DNA of 64,000 nucleotides from Allygus modestus (GCA_963675035.1 OY776111.1:532056518-532120517); one strand, 5' to 3'; shown: positions 44,736 to 56,479, counted from the first letter of the stretch. Numbers and translations: made by a program. Notes: generated by a model not told the origin, from the letters alone.

Positions 44736-46179
44736 GTAAATTTTAGGTCGTAGAAAAACAAAAGACTTTCTAAAAATAGTTTTGTTGACTTTAGGTCTCC
44801 TTATTAATACCACTCGATATTATTCTAGTTTTATAATGACATTCACTCACTATATGTTAAGTCCACTTCGGATATAAAAAATTTGTAGGACCTTATATAT
44901 AAACAAATGCTTTAACGGGAGAATACGTAACATTTGAAAAAGTGAGAAAAATAATTCGTGCCTTGCTTTACAAGCTATCATCCTAACTTAATGTTTTTGC
45001 GAAACTACCAATGGTGGGTAACACCACTAGCTCCACCCCACAACTCCATATCATCGTCCATTATCCGTGAATGAATAAGAGCACAGTACAACAGGAGTAC
45101 ACAGTACACAGTACAAGAGGTCATCATTCGTCAGCTTTCTCATAAAATAAAACTGTCTGATACTTTTAGTAACTTGAGAATGTAGCTGACGAGTGTGTTC
45201 CATGAAATTGTATCATCTATTACTACCAAGATATTTAATATGACTTACTTGTGTAAAAAATGGACAGTGGCAGTTTGAATTTAATGTTGCACAATTTTGT
45301 GCTGAAATTTTGAAGAGTCACTGAATAAAAATCTTTTAAAGTCAAAATTCATGATTTTTTTTCTGCATCAACTAATATCTACCGGTACCGTACTAGTGTT
45401 TACTTTCTATTTTTTGTTGAAACGTAGATTATTTTTATGACAAAACAATTTTTGTATATATTTGTACATATTTCAAATAATGAAAAATAGAAATGTTTGT
45501 ATTTTTACTGTCCATTTTTATAAGTTTTCATCAATTGTAATGTTAGCAGCTGATTGGTTACAGGTAGTCATAATAGAAGTCGTGTTTTGGTCTTGATTGC
45601 AGTGCACAATCTCAAACTTCTTTCAAAGATAAAAAACGGCTTTTATCTTATTCTAGTAATCAGATTTACATGATTAGATGCTTTAGAACGTAATATTTCC
45701 ATTAGTCCAAGTTTTACCCGAATTAATTAGTAACAGTCGCTCTCAGTGAGACATAATTAAAGTAATGTCACGCAGCGTGAAGCCTAATTTTTTAAAAAGA
45801 AAAAACAATATTCTCGATTAGTTTCAGCAATAATATTTATACCATTAGATTCTGTAATATTTAATCTGTCCATGTAAGTAGCTTTTAAAATATTAGAGTG
45901 TTAGTAGACGGTTTCAGCGAGACATAATTAGAGTTAATTTAACACTGCGTGGCGGCCAGCTCGGGCCTTTTTTCCACCCAGCGGACTCGAGGACTGACAC
46001 GGTTTTTGTCCATTGAGAGCGCTATCCATTTGTACTTCATCCGAGATTGACTCTAACTTTTCTGACCCACGGGTAGCGACGACACGATACCTCATTGCGA
46101 CGACAAAGAACATCAGTCTTCTTTTTTCTGTGTGGTTTTGGATATCTTGTTTATAGAAGAGAACTTCACTTTGCTATCA
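44736..46179. other. No gene recognised; upstream region of the 433-codon gene
   Basis: AT-rich until about 45930, then a less AT-rich stretch to 46170. Two copies of CAGTGAGACATAATTA-like text (about 45734 and 45912) are loosely repeated. No TATA box was assigned. Confidence 0.35.
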
Positions 46180-46338
46180 GCTGGCTTGCACTCCTGTCAA
46201 TTCTCAGTATTTACACACAGCTCTACATTTTACAAACATGAGTTATTCAAACCAAAAAGCTTAAATTAAAAAAAAATATGAATTCATCAAACATGAGTTT
46301 AAAAATTAGATAGTAATTGATAAACATTAATCCACCAT

Positions 46339-47640
46339 ATGGAAATGAACAAAGAACCAATAAATCCAGGCGAAAAACCGACCATAAAGCCAAGCCTTTT
46401 TTCTATCATTAGCAAGAAACTACGCCTAAGACCTCCTAAGAACCTAAGCTATGAACAAGATAATAAGGGTTCAAGTATTCTTTCAGGACAAGAAAATGCA
46501 AAAACAAAGGATATCACTACGAAAAAGACAGAAAAGAAGAAAGTGGATAATAAGAATAAAATCAAAACTGTCCTAAAAAAGTTAAAGAAAACTACAGCTT
46601 GTTTACCAAAAGCATTGCAAACTCCTTATGCTTATGAAAAGGGGGAAAAGTGTTGTCAGAATTGTAATATGGACAAAGAAACGTATAGGTCGGTTATAAA
46701 ATCTGTTAAGGTTATAGAGCTAATTGTAGACGATGTAATAAATAAAGAACAAAAAGAGATGTTGGACAAAGAAGACGAACAAGATATAAACGAACCGAAT
46801 GAAACGGTTGGCCCGATAGGAGAAAAGAAAATATCGATACAGTTTGAAGTATATTGTCAAAAAGACATTGATCATAACTTAAAATGTGTGATTGTAAAAC
46901 TTCAGAGAACAATTGGAGACGTGTTGTTGAAACTATGCTATTGCAAATTGAAGGAAAATTCTGATGACGAGAAGTGCAAAGAGTATGATATATCAGTGAA
47001 TGATATAAATCAGCTAAAGTTTGAATACACAAATTTAACACACAGTATTATCCGGATGTTTAACAAGGCCCCGTTGAAACAGAAAACCTCGCCAGACACG
47101 TGTGTGGCTTGTTTGAAGGAGGAAATAGTAGACTGTACAGAAATTCTGGAAGGTATGCTTGAAAACGGTCGTTATCTGAAAGTCAACCTAACAAAAGACG
47201 ATGCTGGAAAGGACAAATGCTGTTCTCGTAACTATCCCCATGTTCATGTGCTGGTGCAGGAAGACACACATCTGGTGCTCAAGTATGAACTACCGTTTGA
47301 GGCAGCTCAAAGCCAAGGTGGAGATGAGCCTCGGGAGCTCTTGAAAGAAAAGTCTAATCCGAAAGAAGAACCAGAAGATTATCTAACAGGAAAAGAGAAG
47401 CCAGAAGATTCGGTTGAATATGAGAAGCCAGAACATTCGGTAGAATATGAGGAGCCAGAATGTTCGGTAGAATGTGAGGAGCCAGAATATTCGATAGAAT
47501 ATGAGAAGCCAGAAGATTCGGTAGAATATGAGGAGCCAAAAGTTTCGGTAGAATATGAGAAGCCAGAAGAGACCCCTTCCATGAAGAAAGAAAAGGTTTC
47601 AAATCAATCCAAATATCCTTTTACATTTGGTACATTTTAA
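46339..47640 (+). CDS. Cysteine-rich protein of unknown function, paralogue A
   Basis: 433 residues in one exon; family not recognised. Residues 1-72 are basic and low complexity. A core (about 73-320) is shared with the larger gene at 56673: KKLKKTTACLPKAL, CxxC plus MDKETYRSV, a helix-like KVIELIVDDVINKEQKEM, ISI.FEVYCQKDIDHNLKC, LCYCK, CVAC.KEEIVDCTEIL and CCSRNYPHVH. Thirteen cysteines are conserved: 88, 106, 109, 173, 183, 200, 202, 213, 255, 258, 266, 294 and 295. The spacing suggests metal binding or a cross-linked fold; no signal peptide or membrane segment is seen, so an intracellular protein is likely. The tail (about 352-414) is seven 9-residue units of YEKPEDSVE type. The 5' flank from about 46180 is homologous to that of the paralogue. 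It could be a tissue-restricted structural protein; no function is assigned. Confidence 0.75.
   Translation: MEMNKEPINPGEKPTIKPSLFSIISKKLRLRPPKNLSYEQDNKGSSILSGQENAKTKDITTKKTEKKKVDNKNKIKTVLKKLKKTTACLPKALQTPYAYEKGEKCCQNCNMDKETYRSVIKSVKVIELIVDDVINKEQKEMLDKEDEQDINEPNETVGPIGEKKISIQFEVYCQKDIDHNLKCVIVKLQRTIGDVLLKLCYCKLKENSDDEKCKEYDISVNDINQLKFEYTNLTHSIIRMFNKAPLKQKTSPDTCVACLKEEIVDCTEILEGMLENGRYLKVNLTKDDAGKDKCCSRNYPHVHVLVQEDTHLVLKYELPFEAAQSQGGDEPRELLKEKSNPKEEPEDYLTGKEKPEDSVEYEKPEHSVEYEEPECSVECEEPEYSIEYEKPEDSVEYEEPKVSVEYEKPEETPSMKKEKVSNQSKYPFTFGTF
47396..47581 (+). repeat. 27-bp coding repeat, seven units
   Basis: Units encode KEKPEDSVE, YEKPEHSVE, YEEPECSVE, CEEPEYSIE, YEKPEDSVE, YEEPKVSVE and YEKPEETPS. 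The period keeps the frame. The antisense frames over it are shadows. Confidence 0.9.
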
Positions 47641-47849
47641 GTTACATTGAATAGTGTCACAAAAAAATTGCTATACAAAAGGATTACTTAACTCAAGATA
47701 ATAATCATATATTTTCAAAACAACAATTTCATTTTTGTACCAACATTTTTGTACCAATTTTTGTCCTCTTTACTGCACTTACCGAGAAATTTCATAGAAA
47801 AATTCCTCCTCACGGCGTAGCCATAGGGAACAAAGCACAGAGGACAAAA

Positions 47850-48350
47850 ATGCTCCTTCCGTGCACTTAGTATGGTTATCGAAGGATTTCGTAGAAAGAT
47901 CCTTTCACAACGTAACTATAACCTATGTCTGCAGGTGTAAATTCTGCTGTCACCTTTTACAATCATCACTATAGCTGTCGATGATAACATTTTGACCAAT
48001 TCACCGTGTTTTGTTACAATGATACAACAACTCGTACTTCAATACCTTTAATTCAATAAAAGAATATCTCAGTCCAATAATAATATGACACACCTTTTAT
48101 ACTTTTATTTTTGACAGTTGCGAGGATTGAAAAAATTCAACAATTACCTTTGCCTTCTACTAAAAAAGTAATGTCTTTGTCTTTTGTTTGACTGTAAAAT
48201 GTGTAGTGGTATAAGTGAAACAAATAAATTATTAAAGCTTTCAAACTGAATTAATATGATGCTTTAATAGAAGAAAATTACCTGTTGTATTTTGTTTTTG
48301 AGTAGAGTTTACATCTACAAAATTGTAAACAGTGTTTTGTCATCATTAAC
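47850..48350 (+). repeat. Direct repeat block D1, right copy
   Basis: Homologous to 42250-42790 in the same orientation. Within it, a TTTCATAGAAAAATTCCT-like string near 47791 and TTTCGTAGAAAGATCCT near 47887 are themselves loosely repeated. Confidence 0.65.
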
Positions 48351-48624
48351 TTAGGTTATATTTGTAATTTGTATCGGGCTTTAATTGTGTTATAGTAGGG
48401 CCATTTGTAACTTGGTACCTTTTTACCTTTATAAGGGGGAAGCTATTACCATTGGGTTTATATCTACCAGGGGGGACACCTTATGGGAGCCAGAGTGAGT
48501 AAAAGCAGTGCTGCGATCTAGCATCATATTAAGATAACTACGTGTTCTGCGGCGTTGTTAACTCGTCCGCCGAACCCAACCTGTGTAAATAAAATATCAC
48601 TTTGATGACCATCACAATAAACGG
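48351..48624. other. No gene recognised
   Basis: Spacer with a faint R1-like GGGGGAAGCTATTACC near 48435. Confidence 0.3.
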
Positions 48625-49467
48625 TATCAGGAAACTGACACATACTTTCTCCCTTTTAGCCCAACTTTAATAAATAAATTACTTTTTATTTACTAAATAT
48701 AGAATACAAAACATGGTCGAATGTACAGAAAATCTTGTAAACAAGTTGTTTTAAAAAACATCCACCCAAATCCCTGCTTTGGAGGCACTACAGAATCCAT
48801 TGCTACACTCGTGGTTTTAAGAGGGGAAATACCCCCTATTCCCCCCCCCCCGGGTTATTAAGGGGCAACATATTTTGAATTAACTCTGTTGGTCAATGCT
48901 AAATTGACAAGCATATCAAGTTTGAATGAAATTGATCAGTAAATAAAAGAGAAATAGTAATTTTTGTATTCCCCATAAGAAAAACATTGGACAACGTACT
49001 GCGTTTACCGCTAAATGAAAATTTCAATTTTCTCCGAAACCAGCAATCGTAGAACAGTAATTCAAAATACTAAATTATTTAGTTTTTAGAGCTCTTTTTA
49101 ATGGTGAATAGTAATATTTTTCAATATTTATGTTTTTTTATGAAAAATCAAAAAAACTGAATTTTGGATGTTTTAAGTCCTGTAAATTCTGAACCCGAAT
49201 TTTTACAGAAATGCGGGTGGTGTCATTTTGTTGGAGAACTAAAGTTCTACAAACGACTAAAGTTTAATCAAAATCGTTAGAGCCGTTTTTGAGAAATTTG
49301 GATTTTTCATGTTTTTTGGCGGTTTTTGGGGGATAATTACCCTTAAAAATCAAAAATTCCAAAAAATGAAAAAAACGCCTAGAGATATCGTGGATTAGTA
49401 CCTACATACCAAATTTCATCAAAATCGGTCCATGGGTTAGGGCTCTAGCTCTGTACACATCCACACA

Positions 49468-49551
<84 letters not shown>

Positions 49552-49690
49552 GACATCACGTAAAAACCACTTTTTTGGGTTCAGGGAGCACCAAAACGAA
49601 TATTTCCACTAACAACTCAAATTCGAAAATTCTGACGAAAACAATACTTTCTCCATATACTACGTATAAGGGGGAGAAAGTAAAAAAGGT
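48625..49690 (-). repeat. R2-family dispersed repeat, full length, inverted
   Basis: From CTGACACATACTTTCTCCC (48637) to ACGTATAAGGGGGAGAAAGT (about 49682), the reverse complement of the 22812 copy. It contains a long (CA)n tract at about 49459-49547, where the + copy has TGTC repeats. Confidence 0.8.
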
Positions 49691-50483
49691 TTATATAAAC
49701 ATTTTAAAATCTCTATGATAACATTCAAAAATATGATGAACAAAACCGCGACGATCCGTGGCGGCGTATGATGGAACTACGTTGACAAATCTCTAACATT
49801 AATTTGCATTGCGTCTCCCCTCTAATAGATATAAACCCAATGATATTACCAAGTAGCAGGTAAGATATAAGCCCGAAACCATGCATTGTAACTTTTTGTT
49901 TTGAGACCTCTAGCCAAAAATGATCCTGACAAATGAATCAGCTGGTCTTTGCCAAGAGCATGGCCACCTGGCATCACACACCTTGAAATATGCAAGATTG
50001 TGTTGATGTCTTGGAAAGCAATAACACAATTTCAATGATACGTCCGTTATTGCCAAAAACTATTAGATGAAACTTCAAATTTTGATGAACTTCGGTACAA
50101 ATGTGCAAAGTGATATTATTTAAGGTCAACCTTGGGAAGGGGTTTTTGAGGATTAAAATGTCTCAAAAAACATTTTTTTCAAGTTTTTAAAAACCATAAC
50201 TTTTAGTTTTGACAATTTGATTGAGCTTAAAAATAAATAGTTCTCACAACATTTATATTGCGTAAGGTGTGTGGACAGAAACTTGATCAAAGACTGTGCA
50301 GGCTGCTCGTCAGTTTCTGTCCTTCTACACACATTCTATGCAAGGCTACCTTGTCAAGGTTACTTTCTTCCCTAACCTGTAACGTGTAAACACAGCTATC
50401 AACTCATCTCTCTCTCTCGAGTCTAATTTTCAACTGATTTATAGCCTTAAAATAATTAGCAGAGGAGGGAAGAACAACATTCC
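49691..50483. other. No gene recognised
   Basis: R1-like phrases (GCCCGAAACCATG near 49873; AACTTCGGTACAAATGTG near 50089) suggest a decayed R1 relative. CACATTCTATGCAAGG and GTAAGGTGTGTGGACAG near 50265-50340 are loosely inverted. Confidence 0.35.
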
Positions 50484-50735
50484 AACAACCCTCTAGCTGG
50501 TGAAACTTTCCAACAACCCTCTAGCTGGTGAAACTTTCCAACAACCCTATAGCTGGTGAAACTTTCCAACAACCCTCTAGCAGGTGAAACTTTCCAACAA
50601 CCCTCTAGCTGGTGAAACTTTCCAACAACCCTATAGCTGGTGAAACTTTCCAACAACCCTATAGCTGGTGAAACTTTCCAACAACCCTCTAGCAGGTGAA
50701 ACTTTCCAACAACCCTCTAGCTGGTGAAACTTTAA
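50484..50735. repeat. 28-bp minisatellite, nine copies
   Basis: AACAACCCTCTAGCTGGTGA-type units start every 28 bases from 50484 to 50708. Three variants (CTCTAGCTGG, CTATAGCTGG, CTCTAGCAGG) occur in the order A A B C A B B C A, which hints at block duplication of several units. There are no variable spacers, so it is not a CRISPR array. Confidence 0.9.
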
Positions 50736-51106
50736 GAGTTGACTAAAAGCGACACTGGAACTTAGCCTTCCTATCAAGATTAGGGGTTATTAATCCCATA
50801 ACTGATTTATAATCCTGGGATTTCGGGATTCCTTTGGGTCAAGGATCCTGGGATTACAGCAATTTAGTTTTACTTAGTTGAACTACATGTTTACACTCTC
50901 TCATAAATTTTTTTTGAGATAAGCGCTGATTTGAAAACTTAACATTGTGCACTTTTTCTGTCTTTAGATGTAATAAACTATATCCCAAACTGATGACAAG
51001 TCTTTTTTGTACGATAAAAACAATTTATCCCGCTTTACAAAACTACAAAACCCGATTATAATTACCAAATAATAAAAACTAAACATTGTATCCAAGCTAT
51101 GTGAAA
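50736..51106. other. No gene recognised
   Basis: AT-rich spacer with a run of GGATT/GGGATT words near 50790-50850. Confidence 0.35.
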
Positions 51107-51147
51107 ATACCCCGTCGCAGCAAACCTGCATACTCAGCGAATTTACA

Positions 51148-51183
<36 letters not shown>

Positions 51184-52410
51184 TAATACCACATAAAGCC
51201 ACATACCAAGTTTCATCAATATACAATCTTAAATAAACAATTTATGACATTTTAATTATTCTCTATATAAAGAAAATTTATTTAAAAATTTACATCTTTT
51301 TACCAATGTAAAGTGCCAATTGACAAATAATACTTGACAACAATTTTGGTATGTTAGGATTTGGTGTTGTATAGGTGATTCTTCAGTATCTTCACCGAAT
51401 ATTTCACTGCTGTGAGCGCAATACTGTTAAGTGATTTATTTTGTAGCTGAAATTGTTTCCAAAATCGTTGAACAAAATGAGGCACAGTCCCCCTTGCGCC
51501 TATCAAAATTCCATATATCTCAAATTCATTTACATTGTATTTTTCTTTATAATACGGAATTGTATTTTGATAGATACCAGTCTTTTCAGTATTTACATCT
51601 TCTGGCTGGTTCAAACTTGTTTCAAATCTTATAGTTGGGTCTACAGTGAAACCTCGGCTTTTTTCTTTTTCAATGACAATTATGTCGCTTCTTCTTAATG
51701 AGCCGTTAGTTTCAATTGCAGTAACTTCTTCGTATACTTCATATTTGTTTTTTAGTCTAAATTGATCGGCAATAATCTTTCTGATTGTATGGTGTCTTGT
51801 ATTACGAAGAAGTTCACTGAATGGGCATTGTCCAAGGACGTGGGGTAAAGTTTCAATTATTTGATTCTCAGTACCAGAAAAGTGCCGGCACTGGTTCCCG
51901 TCCCTAGACCTTCCATGTAAGACTTCTGACCGGGGCTAGGTCATTAATTATTTTCAAATATGACTTTTGTTCTGATTCAGTTAATCCCCGAGAGTTGGCC
52001 AGACATTTGTTAATTTTAGGGCATTGTTTAAAAAGGATTAATCCCTTAACTTTATAAGGAAGTTTACTCCATTTTTCAAACTCAATTTCTTTTAATGAAT
52101 TTCGCAATGCCCTCACTGAAATCTTAGGCTGGTCGTTTTGATGTAGGTATGGCAGCTGAGTATGCAGGGTTGCTGAAGCAAGGAACACAAAAACTGGGGT
52201 TTTATACAAATATCAATGTAACTCAAGAAGGTAAAGCCACATACCAAATTTTATTAATTTATGTTCATTATTAAGGGAGATAACACGTTAGTTATTCTCC
52301 ATAATAATAACATGGGGATTGAGTACGCAGGTTTGCTGTTACGGGAACTGTTCGCCGAAAAATGTTTTTTGTGCAAATATCAATAGACCACAACGATATG
52401 AAGCAATATA
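51107..52410 (+). repeat. R1 dispersed repeat interrupted by two retroelements
   Basis: Begins AATACCCCGTCGCAGCAAACC, then a TA microsatellite (51152-51180). R1 text stops at about 51263 (TTAATTATTCTC), resumes at about 52149 (ATGGCAGCTGAGTATGCAG) and stops again at 52410 (GAAGCAATATA), where a second element is inserted. Confidence 0.8.
51264..52148 (-). mobile_element. 5'-truncated R2-like non-LTR retrotransposon
   Basis: The minus strand encodes the C-terminal part of a polyprotein with a restriction-like endonuclease. Frame 1 (to 51904) ends LAPVRSLTWKV and a stop. One base shift gives LHGRSRDGNQCRH, a zinc-knuckle-like ETLPHVLGQCP, LRRSDIIVIEKEKSRGF, VDPTIRFE and finally IYGILIGARGTVPHFVQRFW, with stop at 51354. 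The (R)SD...DPTIRFE block corresponds to the endonuclease acids of R2/NeSL-type elements. The second knuckle Cys is Phe (CRHF). There is no poly(A) tail; the 3' end is AATAAATTTTCTTTATATAG. Confidence 0.7.
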
Positions 52411-53210
52411 GTCAATAGTCAATAGTCAAATATCTTTATTCATTCAGAAGTACATTGTACAACATTTGAACAGTGTCAATATATTATAAGTGATACAATA
52501 AGTTCAAGCCTTTACATAGATATATATCTTTTACTCTTAGCCTGGAAGAGTGAGGTGGAAAAATTCATCCAGTGTGTAAATGGCTGCATCTATCAAATAC
52601 TCCTTCAGTTGTTTTTTAAATTTTGTGTGATTGTTTTCATTCAAAATATGTTGCGGTATCTTTTTCAAAAATTTGCCTCCCGCATACGATGGCCTTTTCT
52701 CATAAAATTGTAATCTATGGTGACTACAAACGGTCTCATTCTTTTTCCTTGTATTATATTGATGAATGGGATGAATAGAAACATTATTTGCAAATTTATT
52801 TCTTGCTACTAAAATTGAGTTAAAAATATATTGCCCATATACAGTAAGTATTTTTAACTGTTTAAAATATTCTCTAGCCGAATCATTATGTTTTAGTTTA
52901 AGGATTATTCTTATAGCTTTCTTCTGCAATTTTAATATCCTATCGAGATTTTCTTTTTTTGTTGCACCATATAGGCAAATTCCAAAAGAAATATGAGAAT
53001 GAATATGTGCAAAATAAATATTCTTGAGGGTTATTAAATTGCAATGAAAGGACATTTTTGAAAGAGCATAGATTCCAGAATTTATTTTGGTCAGTACTTT
53101 ACTTACATGCTCATTCCAATTTAAGTGTTGATCTATTGTTAGTCCTAAAAAATTTGTACTTAAATAAGTATAGATTTTTCTGATGGTTTAAAAATATAAC
53201 AATTACGATG
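52411..53210 (-). mobile_element. 5'-truncated non-LTR retrotransposon with heptamer tail
   Basis: The minus strand encodes the C-terminus of a reverse transcriptase (see the coding entry), followed by a short 3' UTR. The 3' tail is made of about three ATTGACT heptamers instead of poly(A). It sits in R1 immediately after GAAGCAATATA. The 5' break is near 53210. Confidence 0.7.
52537..53187 (-). pseudogene. Reverse transcriptase C-terminal fragment (LINE)
   Basis: The open frame reads TNFLGLTIDQHLNWNEHVSK, then INSGIYALSKM, IYFAHIHSHISFGICLYG and RILKLQKKAIRIILKLKHND, to FLKKIPQHILNENN and LPG-stop. This is the thumb and C-terminal region of a Jockey/CR1-like non-LTR RT (FLG..ID..L.W..H, HSH..FGI..YG, LQKKAIRI). 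The catalytic YADD region is missing and a stop precedes it, so it is a truncated copy. Confidence 0.75.
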
Positions 53211-53631
53211 GGTCGATACTGTTTATAGCTAGTTCACAAAATACACCTTTGTTTCTATTCGTTTCAATGTTATGATGCGCCAAAGATCGTCTGGGCAACG
53301 AGATCTCTAGTCTCGTATCGGACAGCCGTAATCACACTAAACGAGAACCATAGGTCGCGTAACGTAACACCATAATCACATAAAAATCTGCGGTAACGCA
53401 GTGAGCGTTTTACATCATGAGGTTCAATATAAATCATTACATGCTTTTGCATAAATTTTGTTTAAAATTAGTTTAAATTTGCAATGGAGGTGTCATTAGT
53501 GGAAGCATTTTTTTATGAATAACAGTTATAAAGGATTAGGTTCAGGAATAACGTCCAGTGTCTTTGTAGTAACAGCGACTAATGTATTGATTTATAAATT
53601 ACAGCAGTGATGAAACAGTTGTGATAAAAAA
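53211..53631. other. No gene recognised
   Basis: A GC-richer patch at 53270-53420 (CGTCTGGGCAACGAGATCTC, CGGTAACGCAGTGAGCG) has an open minus-strand frame of 60 codons with no recognisable features. Confidence 0.35.
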
Positions 53632-53672
53632 TACCCCCGTAGCAGCAAACCTGCATACTCAGTGAATTTCCA

Positions 53673-53716
<44 letters not shown>

Positions 53717-54950
53717 TAATACCACATAAAGCCACATACCAACTTTCATCAATATACATTCATAAATAAACTATTTATGACATTTTAACATGGCGGTTGA
53801 GTATGCAGGTTTGCTGAAACGAGGAACACAAAAAATGGGTTTATATGCAATATATCAATATAACTCAACTAGGTAAAGCCATATACCAAGTTTTATTAAT
53901 TTAAGTTCATAGTTAACGGAGATAACATTTTACTTTTTCTCCATAAGAATAACATGGGTGCTGAGTACGCAGGTTTGCTGCTACGGGAACTATTGGAAAA
54001 AATGTCGTTTTTTATGCAAATATCAATCGACCACAACGATATGAAGCAATATACCAGGTTTCTTCAGGATAAGTTGATAAATGAGCGAGATATAAAATTA
54101 TTCTTATCACCACTGTTATATAAACGAGGTGGTGTCTGTCTGTCTGTCTGTATGTCTATTGTTCCATCACGCCAAAACCACTGGACCAAATCTGCTGAAA
54201 TTTTGCACAAATATGTACCCAGGAGTGTCATAGGCCTATTGGCGTTCAGAGGAGTTTGCAGTCTAAAAGCTCTGCCCCACAGGACCTCCAAGTCCCCATG
54301 TTATTCATATGGAGGAGAGTTTTATTTGGTTTATGTCACATGTGTGTTTTCCTAATTCAATTAATTTAAATAAACAGCTGTCAAAAGGATAATATCTAAC
54401 TACAGACTGTCATTGTTTTGATTACAGTTTTTATACTCTAAATTTTCATCCCGTTGCAAAGCACGGGCATAGCAGCTTGTTCTCCATAAGAATAACATTG
54501 GACAACGTAAAGCACTTAATATCTCCGTAACTAATTGACGTAGAGCAATGATCAAAACACCAGTTTTTTTAAGCTGAATCCAATGGTGGAAGATAAAATT
54601 TGTCTTCTTCAAAGATTAAATGTAAAAAATAAAAAAAAAAACATTTTTGGGGTACAAAACCTTCCCCAAAACACCCCTTCGGACAGATCGATCCGTCTGG
54701 TTTTCGAACTTAAAGTCATAAATGTTGCTTTTGAGGGCCCCAGACGCCAAAAACACTATTCGTTCAAAACTGTATGTATATATACAGTTTATATAGTTAC
54801 TATAGTTTATATAGTATATATATATTCAGTTTTGAACGAATGGTGTTTTTGGGGTCTGGGGACCTCAAAACGAAAAGTTATCATGGTCCCGGGCCTAGTT
54901 CTTACCAGGCCCGGTAATAGCTTCTTCCCTGTAGGGGAAATTTGCTAAAA
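53632..54950 (+). repeat. R1 dispersed repeat interrupted by R4
   Basis: Starts AATACCCCCGTAGCAGCAAACC, with a TA microsatellite at 53676-53714, and ends CCCTGTAGGGGAAATTTGC. R1 text TTATTCTTATC breaks at about 54106 and resumes at TCTCCATAAGAATAACATTGG (about 54480). The gap is exactly an R4 copy. Confidence 0.8.
54106..54478 (+). repeat. R4 dispersed repeat nested in R1
   Basis: Inverse orientation of the 22469 copy, from GAGGTGGTGTCTGTCTGTC to CCCGTTGCAAAGCACGGGC. The nesting shows that R4 moved after this R1 copy was in place. Confidence 0.75.
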
Positions 54951-55299
54951 ACAACAACCCAACAAAAAAACTAACTGCTCTAGCCAATGTTGAGTGTGCA
55001 GACTGATTGGTTAACTTCCTCTTCAGGTAATGCTGGAGGGGGGAAGCATTTCCCTTCGCCACTATTTACATCTATTTCTCACAGTATCTCAAAATAGGAC
55101 ACCGTCAACTAAATCCAGCTATAGTCTGTTATATAATCCATATCAGAGAAAATTGTATCAATTATAATAATCATAAAACTCTTTTTCAAACAATTTTGAA
55201 AGTTTTTAAAATATAGTAAACATACTTTTATAGTTTTAAATTTACAACAAATTTATAATGCAAATATTGCAAAGTTAATACAATTTAGAACTATTTTAA

Positions 55300-56110
55300 A
55301 CTAACTTGGGCTGTTTTTAGTTTCTCTGTTTTGTTTGTTATAAATAATCTCTTTTAAATCAAAAAACAGAACCAACTCTAAAAGTTATTAAAATTGGCCA
55401 AATATTTGCTTCAAATTAATGTGGGGCCTCCACGAATAAAGCCCTTTAAAACAACAGTATATATATTTTAAATAGAAATAAAGTTGACATTTATACAAAT
55501 ATCAATTTTGAATAAGATTTCAACAATATTATTTTTATAAACCGTTTACATTTTGTAATCTACCAAAACATCTTAACTGACTTCAAAAAAAGGAGGAGAG
55601 TATAGATTTAACCTTTTATGGATGTTTATTTCGTGTATGCCCGTGCACAACTCTGTAGTTAGATTTTGATGATTTTGGTATATTTTTATATATATATTCA
55701 ACTTTTTTAATCTATTTGTGCGCAATAAGTCCAGTGTGGCTGATGTGCCTTGGGACCTATGTCCGCCCCTTCTGATGATCCGTGTGCTGCTATAAACATA
55801 TTACAGTTTTGTTCATAGTTGGGACTGTACAGTTGGTTAACAGTACAGATGGGCCAGTAATGTCCCCAAATGACATGTATATTGTCCAGAACTGACATGT
55901 GTACTGGTCAGAACTGACATGTGTACTGTCCAGAACTGGCATGTATACTATCCAGAACTGGCATGTCTACTGTCCATAACTGGCATGTGTATTGTCCAGA
56001 ACTGGCATGTGTACTGTCCAGAACTGGCATGTGCACTGTCCAGAACTGGCATGTGCACTGTCCAGAACTGGAAAGTGTACTGTCCAGAATTGAGATATAT
56101 ACTTTCCAGA
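55300..56110. repeat. Duplicated block D2, left copy, with 22-bp minisatellite
   Basis: Text from CTCTGTTTTGTTTGTTATAA to AATAAAGCC (55324-55443) recurs at 63113-63232 in the same orientation. A following piece (about 55543-55655, GTATGCCCGTGCACAACTC) recurs inverted at about 63250-63365. A 22-bp minisatellite with unit ACTGGCATGTGTACTGTCCAGA occupies about 55870-56110 and again 63540-64000. The frames of LACVLSRTGMCTVQ type over it are repeat translations. Confidence 0.85.
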
Positions 56111-56479
56111 AGAATTACTTTTCTACATTGGTGGCTTGGTAGAGCCTATAGGATTGTAAAATTATTTGAGCTGTGCTTGTTTAACCACAACACTTGGAAT
56201 GACTGTTGATAGTTTAATGGCTTTTTGTCAAAATAAATTTGGTGAAATTTGTTCAGAGACAAACTTCTCGACTTGCTAGGAATCTTTAAATCGATTGAAC
56301 CAAACTCATCCTGAAATGAGCGGATCAAACCTTTGACACTTGATGTGATTAAGAGTGTGATTTAGTCACTGATGTTAAAAAATCTAGAAGGTTGTTCAGT
56401 AATAAAGATCATTTGTTGTTGCAATAAAACTGTGCAATATCATGACATATTCTCAAAGAAGAATATTTAAATTTGTTAA
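56111..56479. other. No gene recognised; distal 5' flank of paralogue B
   Basis: Unique AT-rich sequence. From about 56480 onward the text aligns with the 5' flank of paralogue A. Confidence 0.35.

Noticed and set aside
50484..50735. Possible CRISPR-like array
   Set aside because: Units are contiguous with no unique spacers and the genome is eukaryotic.
55870..56110. Small + strand frames rich in CVLSRTGMCTVQNWHV
   Set aside because: Translations of a 22-bp minisatellite whose period shifts frame; all three frames show similar repeats.
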